Shown here: positions 1 to 5,734 of the stretch, one piece after another | How the letters are laid out: the number at the start of each line of letters is the position of its first letter | Numbering within the stretch: the first letter of the stretch is position 1 | Assembly: GCA_947464365.1 (NCBI GenBank) | Contig: CANHWS010000185.1 | Location: forward strand, 1 to 6,988 | Direction: 5' to 3' | Length of the DNA stretch: 6,988 bases | From: Cytophagaceae bacterium | GTDB lineage: Bacteria > Bacteroidota > Bacteroidia > Cytophagales > Flexibacteraceae | Notes under the pieces: generated by a model | The model's database searches: none | What the model was told of the DNA's origin: nothing | The model's input: only the letters and a program-made list of their open reading frames with translations | Translations under genes and position numbers: made by a program

Positions 1-1
1 C

Positions 2-316
2 AAATTTGATGGTGACCGCCCAAGTGGTGGAGATCGTCCTCGTTTTGGCGGTGATCGACCTTCTGGCGATCGTCCTCCATTCCGCAAATTTGATGGTGAC
101 CGCCCAAGTGGTGGAGATCGCCCTCGTTTCGGCGGTGATCGTCCTTCTGGCGACCGCCCTCCGTTCCGCAAATTTGATGGTGACCGCCCAAGTGGTGGAG
201 ATCGCCCTCGTTTCGGTGGTGATCGCCCTTCTGGTGACCGCCCGCCGTTCCGTAAATTTGATGGCGACCGCCCAGGTGGTGACCGCCCTTTCCGTGGTTT
301 TAACGGAGACCGTCCA
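2..316 (+). repeat. 84-bp in-frame tandem repeat, three full copies plus a degenerate fourth
   Basis: Full copies lie at 2-85, 86-169 and 170-253. Each encodes the same 28 residues, KFDGDRPSGGDRPRF then GGDRPSGDRPPFR. A shorter, diverged copy starts at 254 (KFDGDRPGGDRPFRGFNGDRP). Copies 1 and 2 differ at 6 bases and copies 2 and 3 at 5 bases; every difference is a silent third-position change. Each unit holds four DRP triplets and carries 7 basic against 5 acidic residues, so it is mildly positive. The array may continue to the left of the window, because copy 1 starts at the very edge. It belongs to the N-terminal extension of the pseudouridine synthase and is not an intergenic repeat. Confidence 0.95.
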
Positions 317-1312
317 GACTTTAAGGATGATAGGGGTGATCGCCCAGCATATCGCTCGTTCGATAGGTCCGAAAACAACAATGATGGCGATCGCCCAAGA
401 CGTCGCGACATTGGTATTACCCGGTCTGATGTCCGCCAGCGGATCCAGAAGTTGCGCTCAGGCAAAACCACACGTGATTCGTTTGGTACCAATGTGGGCC
501 AAATTCGCGAAATGCCTGACTATAGCGAAAAGCTTTCCAAAATGGAGCTCAAGCATGCTGCCCGCGAAGCCAAACAAGCTGGCGTCGAGGTTAGCACCGA
601 CAAATCTGTACGGCTGAATAAGTTTATCGCTAATGCTGGTATCTGTAGCCGTCGGGATGCTGATCAGCTGATTGCCAATGGCCAGATTATGGTCAACGGC
701 ATTGTTGTGACCGAAATGGGCCACAAAGTTGAGCCGCACAATGTTGTCACTTATGGTGGCAAGGAGCTTAAGCCAGAGGGCCAAGTCTATATCTTGCTCA
801 ACAAACCGAAGGACTACATCACCACTACCGAAGATCCTGAAAATCGTCATACGGTCATGGAGCTGATCCGTGGTGCTAGCAAAGGCCGGGTGTTCCCTGT
901 TGGTCGCCTTGACCGCAATACTACTGGTCTTTTGGTCCTGACCAACGACGGTGACCTTGCCGAAAAAATGACTCACCCGAGCTTTGAGACACGCAAAATC
1001 TATCAAGTAGATCTGGACAAACCAATCACCCCAGAGGATTTTGAGAAAGTCAAAGCAGGTGTGATGCTCGAGGACGGCCTAGCTGAAGTCGATGAGGTGG
1101 AAATCCTGTCACCTGACCAAGACATCTTAGGTTTGGCCATCCATAGTGGTCGTAACCGTATCGTCCGCAGGATCTTTGAAGAGTTGGGTTATGACGTCAT
1201 CCGCCTAGACCGTGTGATGTACGCCAGCCTGACCAAAAAGGATCTGCCACGTGGCCATTGGCGCTACTTGTCTGAGCAAGAGGTTATCCGCCTGAAATAC
1301 TTTACGAAGTAA
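2..1312 (+). CDS. RsuA/RluB-family rRNA pseudouridine synthase with Gly-Asp-Arg-Pro-rich N-terminal repeat region (5' end outside window)
   Basis: The frame is open from base 2 to the TAA at 1310-1312, giving 436 visible residues; the true start lies to the left. Visible residues 1 to about 135 are low-complexity and rich in Gly, Asp, Arg and Pro, with many DRP triplets, and are probably disordered. An S4 RNA-binding domain begins near residue 203 (VRLNKFIANAGICSRRDAD). The catalytic pseudouridine synthase domain follows, with NKPKDYITT and then GRLDRNTTGLLVLTNDG; the Asp of GRLD (codon 911-913, visible residue 304) is the expected nucleophile. The HSGRNRIVRRIFEELGYDV and LDRVMYASL blocks are also typical of the family. 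The enzyme should isomerise a specific uridine in rRNA, in the cytoplasm; which uridine cannot be told, so no symbol is given. A TTG at 452 could start a shorter 286-aa reading, but the same frame stays open and protein-like upstream, so I reject that start. Such basic N-terminal extensions are familiar in Bacteroidota members of the family. Confidence 0.93.
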   Translation, partial: KFDGDRPSGGDRPRFGGDRPSGDRPPFRKFDGDRPSGGDRPRFGGDRPSGDRPPFRKFDGDRPSGGDRPRFGGDRPSGDRPPFRKFDGDRPGGDRPFRGFNGDRPDFKDDRGDRPAYRSFDRSENNNDGDRPRRRDIGITRSDVRQRIQKLRSGKTTRDSFGTNVGQIREMPDYSEKLSKMELKHAAREAKQAGVEVSTDKSVRLNKFIANAGICSRRDADQLIANGQIMVNGIVVTEMGHKVEPHNVVTYGGKELKPEGQVYILLNKPKDYITTTEDPENRHTVMELIRGASKGRVFPVGRLDRNTTGLLVLTNDGDLAEKMTHPSFETRKIYQVDLDKPITPEDFEKVKAGVMLEDGLAEVDEVEILSPDQDILGLAIHSGRNRIVRRIFEELGYDVIRLDRVMYASLTKKDLPRGHWRYLSEQEVIRLKYFTK

Positions 1313-1345
1313 CCAAGGCTTAGTCCTTGACAATCAATAGGTTGC

Positions 1346-1382
1346 AAAAAAGCCTCATCTAAATTTAGGTGAGGCTTTTTTT
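1346..1382. terminator. Bidirectional Rho-independent terminator between convergent genes
   Basis: The arms 1352-1363 (gcctcatctaaa) and 1364-1375 (tttaggtgaggc) are complementary over 12 positions with one T-G wobble; the central AATT would form the loop. Six A (1346-1351) precede the stem and seven T (1376-1382) follow it, so the transcript ends in a U run on either strand. It lies 33 bp after the pseudouridine synthase stop and about 60 bp after the argB stop on the other strand, so it can serve both. Confidence 0.9.
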
Positions 1383-1443
1383 GTCTTTGAAGTTGTCATA
1401 AATGCTAATGAGGCGTTAAATCACCAGCAGCAAAATGGGCCTA

Positions 1444-2220
1444 CTACCCCATCATGACAGTAGTGCCTCCTTGGGTGACGATGTCGGCTGCTTGGCAAAT
1501 CCTGACAGCAAATACCCCTGCCTCCAGCGCCTTAAAGGCATTGTCTAGCTTCGGGATCATACCGCCAGCCACTTTACCATCATGTTTGAGCTTTGTGTAG
1601 GACTCTGGAGTGATGTGTGGGATTACTGACTTCGGATCATTTATGTCCGCCATAACACCTGGCAGGTCAAAGCAGTACATCAGGACAGTTTCGTACTTAC
1701 GCGCAGCGGCGATGGCAATCTCTTGGGCAATGGTATCAGCATTAGTATTAAGGAGCTGACCTTTATCAGTGGCGGTTATAGGTGCCACTATTGGGGTAAA
1801 GAAGTGAGTTAACAGCGTATGCAGAAAACCCAAATCAACATCGTCGATTTCACCAACGAAGCCGTAGTCAATCTCCCCTACAGGTCGTTGGTGCGCCGTG
1901 ATAAAGGCGCCATCAACCCCAGTGATGCCGACAGCTTTGAGGTAGCCACCAGCATTGAGCCTGGCTACTACCTGTTTGTTGATAAGGCCTGCATAGACCA
2001 TAGTCACTGCCTTGAGTGCCTGCTCGTCCGTGATACGTCGCCCATCAATCAGGACGGCATCTTGACCCAATTCCTGTTGCAATTTGGAAGCCGTCACGCC
2101 CCCACCATGGACCAATACCTTAAGGCCCTTGATGCGCTCGAAGGCAGATAGAAATTGCTCAGCGGCAACTGGATCCTCCAGCACCTTTCCGCCTACTTTA
2201 ATGATTGTTAAGTGATCCAT
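1444..2220 (-). CDS. argB: Acetylglutamate kinase (N-acetyl- or N-succinyl-L-glutamate 5-kinase)
   Basis: This amino-acid-kinase family enzyme phosphorylates the gamma-carboxyl of N-acylglutamate with ATP, the second step of arginine synthesis in the cytoplasm. With the ATG at 2218-2220 it has 258 residues, normal for the short form. Visible motifs are IKVGGK (Lys8, phosphate binding), VHGGG (37-41), DGRRITD (Arg61/62, substrate binding), NTNAD (Asn158 and Asp162, substrate binding and catalysis), and GGMIPK (Lys224, transition-state lysine). Lys8, Asn158 and Asp162 fall at the same numbers as in the E. coli enzyme, which supports this start over the in-frame TTG at 2232. The gene ends with two tandem TAG stops (1441-1446). 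It lies 119 bp downstream of argD on the same strand and is probably co-transcribed. Only six residues precede the first beta strand, so the N-terminal helix of arginine-inhibited kinases is absent. Bacteroidota relatives may use succinyl instead of acetyl substrates; the sequence alone does not decide. Confidence 0.95.
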   Translation of the reverse strand: MDHLTIIKVGGKVLEDPVAAEQFLSAFERIKGLKVLVHGGGVTASKLQQELGQDAVLIDGRRITDEQALKAVTMVYAGLINKQVVARLNAGGYLKAVGITGVDGAFITAHQRPVGEIDYGFVGEIDDVDLGFLHTLLTHFFTPIVAPITATDKGQLLNTNADTIAQEIAIAAARKYETVLMYCFDLPGVMADINDPKSVIPHITPESYTKLKHDGKVAGGMIPKLDNAFKALEAGVFAVRICQAADIVTQGGTTVMMG

Positions 2221-2339
2221 AGATGGATACAATCTTGGTTAATGGGTTGAAGTGTATTGTTTGACAAGTTCTTCCTAATCAGGCCTGCCGTTAATACATC
2301 GTTGAAATTTAGCAGATGGATTGCGAGATTTACCTGATG

Positions 2340-3470
2340 CTAAGCAACCAAGACAGCCGCCAAGGCTTGGGCAAAGTCTGTAGCTAGTTCGGGGGCTAGG
2401 TTCAGGGCTGGTAAAAGCCGAATGCTATTTTTGTCAGCTGCGGACCCTGTGAAAACATGATGATGGTGGATAAGCGCATCCCTGATAGGTCCCGCTGGTC
2501 TATCGAGCCCTACGCCAAGCATCAGACCATGACCACGGACTTCATTCACGCCCGGGATCTGCTTGAGGGTCTCAATCCATGCTGCTCCAAGGGTAGCGGC
2601 GTGGTTAATCAAATTTTCCAACTCGATTACCTCTAGGACTGCAAGGCCCGCCGCAGAGGCCAAATGATTACCACCAAAAGTGGTGCCTAGCAAACCGTGT
2701 TTGGCCTTGAAATCTGGGCTAATCAGGACTCCTCCAATTGGAAACCCATTGCCCATGCCTTTGGCAATCGTGATGATGTCGGCCTTGATACCAGCTAGTT
2801 GATGGGCAAAAAACTTCCCGGATCTACCATACCCACTCTGGACCTCATCTAGTATCAAGGCGGTGCCATGTTTGGTACATAGCGATCGTAATCCTTGCAG
2901 GAAGTCAACCGATGGCACATAGACACCAGCAACCCCTTGCATACCCTCTACCATCACAGCTGCAAAATCATGGTCAAAAAAAGCCGCCTCAGCAGCAACC
3001 AAGTCATTTAGGGGGGCGAAGATGATATTCTCGGTCTGGTTGACAGGTGCTACAATCGATGGGTTGTCAGTTGCGGCCACGGCAAGCGATGTGCGGCCAT
3101 GGAACCCTTGTTTGAAGACCAATACCTTAGCCCTGCCCGTATGGAAGGAAGCCAGTTTAAGGGCATTTTCGTTGGCCTCAGCTCCGCTATTGACTAAGAA
3201 CAAGTCATAGTCTGGATACCCCGAAAGCTGCCCGAGTTTTTCGGCTAGTTGCTCTTGGATGCCTATCTTGACTGAGTTGGAGTAAAACCCAATCTTTTGG
3301 AGCTGTTCTGTAATCCTAGCAACGTAATGTGGATGACTGTGACCAATGCTGATGACGGCATGACCACCATACAGGTCCGTGTATTCAGTCCCGTCCGCTG
3401 CCCAAAGTGTACTGCCAAGGGCTCGCACAGGCTCGATGTCATAAAGCGGATAGACGTCAAATAATTTCAT
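2340..3470 (-). CDS. argD: Acetylornithine (or succinylornithine) aminotransferase
   Basis: This PLP-dependent class III aminotransferase uses glutamate to convert N-acylglutamate semialdehyde to N-acylornithine, the fourth step of arginine synthesis. The ATG at 3468-3470 gives 376 residues beginning MKLFDVYPLYDIEP, the usual Bacteroidota ArgD opening; an in-frame TTG at 3488 would add only six uncharacteristic residues. Visible features are DLYGGHAVISIGHSHP (near 33-48), VNSGAEANE (93-101, cofactor phosphate binding), GFHGRT (122-127), ILDEVQSGYGRSG (206-218, with the PLP-pyridine Asp208), TIAKGMGNGFP (234-244, Schiff-base Lys237), TTFGGN (263-268) and RLLPALNL near the C-terminus. Length and motifs are complete, so it should be active. 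The succinyl form of the pathway is known in some Bacteroidetes, so the acyl group is uncertain. It is the first gene of a unit with argB downstream and is divergent from the BatA-like gene. A native run of four His occurs at 335-338. Confidence 0.95.
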   Translation of the reverse strand: MKLFDVYPLYDIEPVRALGSTLWAADGTEYTDLYGGHAVISIGHSHPHYVARITEQLQKIGFYSNSVKIGIQEQLAEKLGQLSGYPDYDLFLVNSGAEANENALKLASFHTGRAKVLVFKQGFHGRTSLAVAATDNPSIVAPVNQTENIIFAPLNDLVAAEAAFFDHDFAAVMVEGMQGVAGVYVPSVDFLQGLRSLCTKHGTALILDEVQSGYGRSGKFFAHQLAGIKADIITIAKGMGNGFPIGGVLISPDFKAKHGLLGTTFGGNHLASAAGLAVLEVIELENLINHAATLGAAWIETLKQIPGVNEVRGHGLMLGVGLDRPAGPIRDALIHHHHVFTGSAADKNSIRLLPALNLAPELATDFAQALAAVLVA

Positions 3471-3517
3471 ACTTGAGGGTTTCAACAAGTGGTGCTGTCG
3501 AAAACGGTCGCAGCACT
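3471..3517 (-). promoter_or_regulatory. Two small inverted repeats in the argD leader
   Basis: Arms at 3492-3500 (gtgctgtcg) and 3509-3516 (cgcagcac) form an 8-bp stem with one bulged base and an 8-base loop. Directly next to the argD ATG, 3471-3475 (acttg) and 3486-3490 (caagt) form a second, 5-bp stem with a 10-base loop. On the argD transcript both would lie in the leader, the second touching the start codon. They could influence translation or be protein sites, but stems this short can also arise by chance; no known arginine operator is recognised. Confidence 0.25.
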
Positions 3518-3662
3518 CCGGATAGATAAAATCAGATCAGCAGATGCTTTGGTGTATGTCCTGGTGTTAAAATGCCCCAGAAGAGGCCAAAAGTACACTT
3601 CATTGTGCCATATTGGCCTGTTCCTTTCAGGATATTACTGATCTCTACTGATATTTGCCGTT
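3471..3662. promoter_or_regulatory. Divergent intergenic region carrying the promoters of argD (-) and the BatA-like gene (+)
   Basis: This 192-bp gap separates two divergent start codons, so both promoters should lie in it. On the - strand, 3588-3595 reads TACTTTTG, an exact fit to the Bacteroidota -7 element TAnnTTTG, but I see no TTTG at -33 and it would leave a leader of more than 100 nt. On the + strand, GATATTTG at 3650-3657 fits the element at all but one position, but sits only 5 bp before the ATG. The 7-bp direct repeat TACTGAT (3636-3642 and 3646-3652), spaced ten bases apart, also lies next to that start. No clear Shine-Dalgarno sequence is visible for either gene. The assignment of a regulatory role is from position; individual elements are weak. 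Confidence 0.5.
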
Positions 3663-5702
3663 ATGCAGGTTTTGTTTCCGCAGTTTCTTTGGGCTTTGGG
3701 GTTGTTGGGGTTCCCGATAGCCATCCACCTTTTCAATTTTCAGCGGCCCAAACGGATCATCTTTAGCAATGTGAAGTTTCTTCGGAATCTCTATCAGCAG
3801 GACCAAGCTGCTCGAACAATCAAGCATTATTTAGTGCTTGCAAGCCGCATACTATTCCTGACTTTTTTGATTCTGGCTTTCGCCAAGCCCACCTTTGATG
3901 TCGGTAGTGGGTCCAAAGCTAGCAATAGCCTCTTTAGCAGCATCTATATCGACAATAGCTACAGCATGCAGCGCTTTATGGGGCAGCCTATGGCCCTTGA
4001 CGTTGCCCTTTCGTCTGCTGAACAGGTAGTGGGAAAAGGGAGCACAGCATCGCAGTTCAACATCCTGACCAATGATTTTAACAACTATGGTCAGTTTTTC
4101 TTCTCTAAGTCCAAGGCCCAAGACCAGCTGCGTGAAGTTCAGCTCAGTGGTGCCTATCGGGATGCTAAAAGCATTGTAGCAAGGCAGTTGGCCGCCTTTA
4201 ATGCTGAGGGTAAAGGTGCCAAACCAAATCTCATTTGGCTATCTGATTTTCAAAAGTCAACCCTTGGTGATCTCCAATCGGTTTTGTTAGACACGAGCAT
4301 CAACCTCACTCTAGTGCCGATTACTCCACCTGCTGCGGCTAACCTCTACATCGATACAGTTTACACAACTACCCCTTTTTTACAAGCTGGTCAGAAACAA
4401 ACGTTGATTGCCAATATTAGGAACGCAGGCGAAAACCCGACCCAGAACCTGATTGTAAAACTATCAATTGATGGTGTACAGGTCAGCACCGCGGGCATCA
4501 GTGTGCCAGCAGGTGGTGAGGCCAAAGCAAAGTTTGATTTTGTCCCAGCCAGTAGCAAGGTCGCCTTAGCCAAACTAGAGCTTGATGATGCCGAGGTCAA
4601 CTTTGACAATGTGTATCACTTGGTACTAAACCCAGCACCTAAGATCAAAGTGGTGGTGGTTTCGGCCAATCCGGACAAATACCTAAGCCAAGTTTTCAGG
4701 AACCCAGAACTGGTCAACCTTGCAGAATTTTCTACCACCAAAATCGACTATGACAACCTAGGCAAAGCTGATTTCGTAGTGGTCAATGGAGTTAACAATG
4801 CAGATGCAGGCCTTCAACAAGCGCTGTTGGCCAACACCAAACGTGGTGGAAGTGTACTTGTCATCCCTGCCTACCCTACTGACGCCAAAACACTTAATGG
4901 CTGGATCAGCAACCTTGCGCCAATCCAGATTCAGGATGGCATTCAGGATAGCCTAAAGCCAAATGCTGGCAACACACTGAGCATGCCAGATGTTAATGAT
5001 CCCTTTTTCACTGGCGTGTTCGAAGAAAAGCCTAACAATCCCATGTTACCATTTGCAGCACGCACCATTGGTGTTACAGGTGGAAAAGCTCTCCTTAGCC
5101 TTAAAGATGGACGGCCGTTATTAGTCAGGACAAGGGCAAACAAAGGGGCCGTCTATATGCTTACCACTAGTCTTGCCAATAGCCAGACTGACCTACCCAA
5201 GCAGGGATTGTTTGTGCCTATCATGTTGCGTTTGGCCCTATTGAGCCTGCCCAATCAGCAACAGTTAAGCTATAGTTTCCAAGACCCCAGTATCGAAATT
5301 CCATTTTCAGGAGCGCGTTCCGAACAGCCATTTAGGCTAGTGCAAGGCAAAACCAGTATTATCCCTGGGCAGCACCTAGCAGACGGTAAACTGATTCTTG
5401 AAATACCCAAGGCAGATCTTCAAGCTGGCTACTTTGACCTTAAACGTGGCGATAGCACCCTCAAGACTATCGCGCTTAATTTTGGGCATCAAGAAAGCAA
5501 CCTCCTGAACTACACACCAGCCGAGCTAAAGCAAATGGCAGGTGGCAATAGCCGCATCGTAGTTGCGGCCAACGTTACCAATCTCAATCAGGACCCAATG
5601 ACAGCCACAACTGAAGGCCATTTACCCCTTTGGGTATGGTGCCTCGGGATTGCGCTTGTTTTTCTGCTTGCCGAAATCCTCCTCCTTCGTTTCTTCAAAT
5701 AG
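3663..5702 (+). CDS. BatA domain-containing, membrane-anchored VWA-like protein
   Basis: The protein has 679 residues. The N-terminus matches the aerotolerance-regulator (BatA) domain: a first membrane segment at about 5-25 (FLWALGLLGFPIAIHLFNF), the RPKRIIFSNVKFL motif, and a second segment at about 56-75 followed by AFAKP. A von Willebrand A-like region follows, with DNSYS at 97-101 fitting the metal-binding DxSxS motif and IWLSDFQ near 191-197 where the fold's later Asp-containing loop is expected. Residues about 240-300 resemble a CARDB/Ig-like beta domain (ANIRNAGENPTQNL). Residues about 326-410 (KIKVVVVSANP, ADFVVVNG, RGGSVLVIP) resemble a class I glutamine-amidotransferase-like fold, as is usual in long BatA-like proteins. 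A third membrane segment at about 655-676 precedes the Lys end. Most of the chain is therefore probably extracytoplasmic between helices 2 and 3. Molecular function is unknown; VWA domains generally mediate metal-dependent protein contacts. It is not part of a batABCDE cluster here. The following gene starts 32 bp later and is probably co-transcribed. Confidence 0.85.
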   Translation: MQVLFPQFLWALGLLGFPIAIHLFNFQRPKRIIFSNVKFLRNLYQQDQAARTIKHYLVLASRILFLTFLILAFAKPTFDVGSGSKASNSLFSSIYIDNSYSMQRFMGQPMALDVALSSAEQVVGKGSTASQFNILTNDFNNYGQFFFSKSKAQDQLREVQLSGAYRDAKSIVARQLAAFNAEGKGAKPNLIWLSDFQKSTLGDLQSVLLDTSINLTLVPITPPAAANLYIDTVYTTTPFLQAGQKQTLIANIRNAGENPTQNLIVKLSIDGVQVSTAGISVPAGGEAKAKFDFVPASSKVALAKLELDDAEVNFDNVYHLVLNPAPKIKVVVVSANPDKYLSQVFRNPELVNLAEFSTTKIDYDNLGKADFVVVNGVNNADAGLQQALLANTKRGGSVLVIPAYPTDAKTLNGWISNLAPIQIQDGIQDSLKPNAGNTLSMPDVNDPFFTGVFEEKPNNPMLPFAARTIGVTGGKALLSLKDGRPLLVRTRANKGAVYMLTTSLANSQTDLPKQGLFVPIMLRLALLSLPNQQQLSYSFQDPSIEIPFSGARSEQPFRLVQGKTSIIPGQHLADGKLILEIPKADLQAGYFDLKRGDSTLKTIALNFGHQESNLLNYTPAELKQMAGGNSRIVVAANVTNLNQDPMTATTEGHLPLWVWCLGIALVFLLAEILLLRFFK

Positions 5703-5734
5703 CCTCGCATACCCCTAAATTTTCAACTTTAGCT

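Noticed and set aside
380..395. GGCGATCGCC-like palindromes resembling the cyanobacterial HIP1 sequence
   Set aside because: They fall where Gly-Asp-Arg-Pro codons recur in the repeat-rich coding region; codon use explains them, and the proteins are not cyanobacterial in style.
6..617. A 203-codon open frame on the + strand over the repeat region
   Set aside because: It is a shadow of the pseudouridine synthase frame: the repeat unit is a multiple of three, so a frame free of stops in one unit stays open in all. The real frame leads directly into the S4 and catalytic domains.
452..1312. TTG at 452 as the start of the pseudouridine synthase
   Set aside because: The same frame is open and protein-like to the left edge, with a conserved repeat peptide showing only silent changes, so the gene extends upstream.
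1819..2151. A 110-codon + strand open frame inside argB
   Set aside because: It lies antisense to an intact, well-recognised argB and shows no family resemblance.
2221..2232. TTG at 2232 as the argB start
   Set aside because: The ATG at 2220 places Lys8, Asn158 and Asp162 at their E. coli positions, and the four extra residues match nothing in the family.
2446..2457. Four consecutive His codons in ArgD (residues about 335-338) as a possible metal site or tag
   Set aside because: They lie in the variable stretch before the conserved VFTG block, where His is common in relatives; no other metal-site residues are evident.
3471..3488. TTG at 3488 as the argD start
   Set aside because: The ATG at 3470 gives the usual MKLFDVYP start of Bacteroidota ArgD.
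3584..3619. Inverted repeat AGGCCAA...TTGGCCT as an operator
   Set aside because: Seven-base arms with a 22-base spacer are too weak to support a site without comparison data.
3572..3766. A 64-codon + strand open frame in the divergent gap
   Set aside because: It overlaps the first 100 bases of the BatA-like gene in another frame and has no recognisable features.
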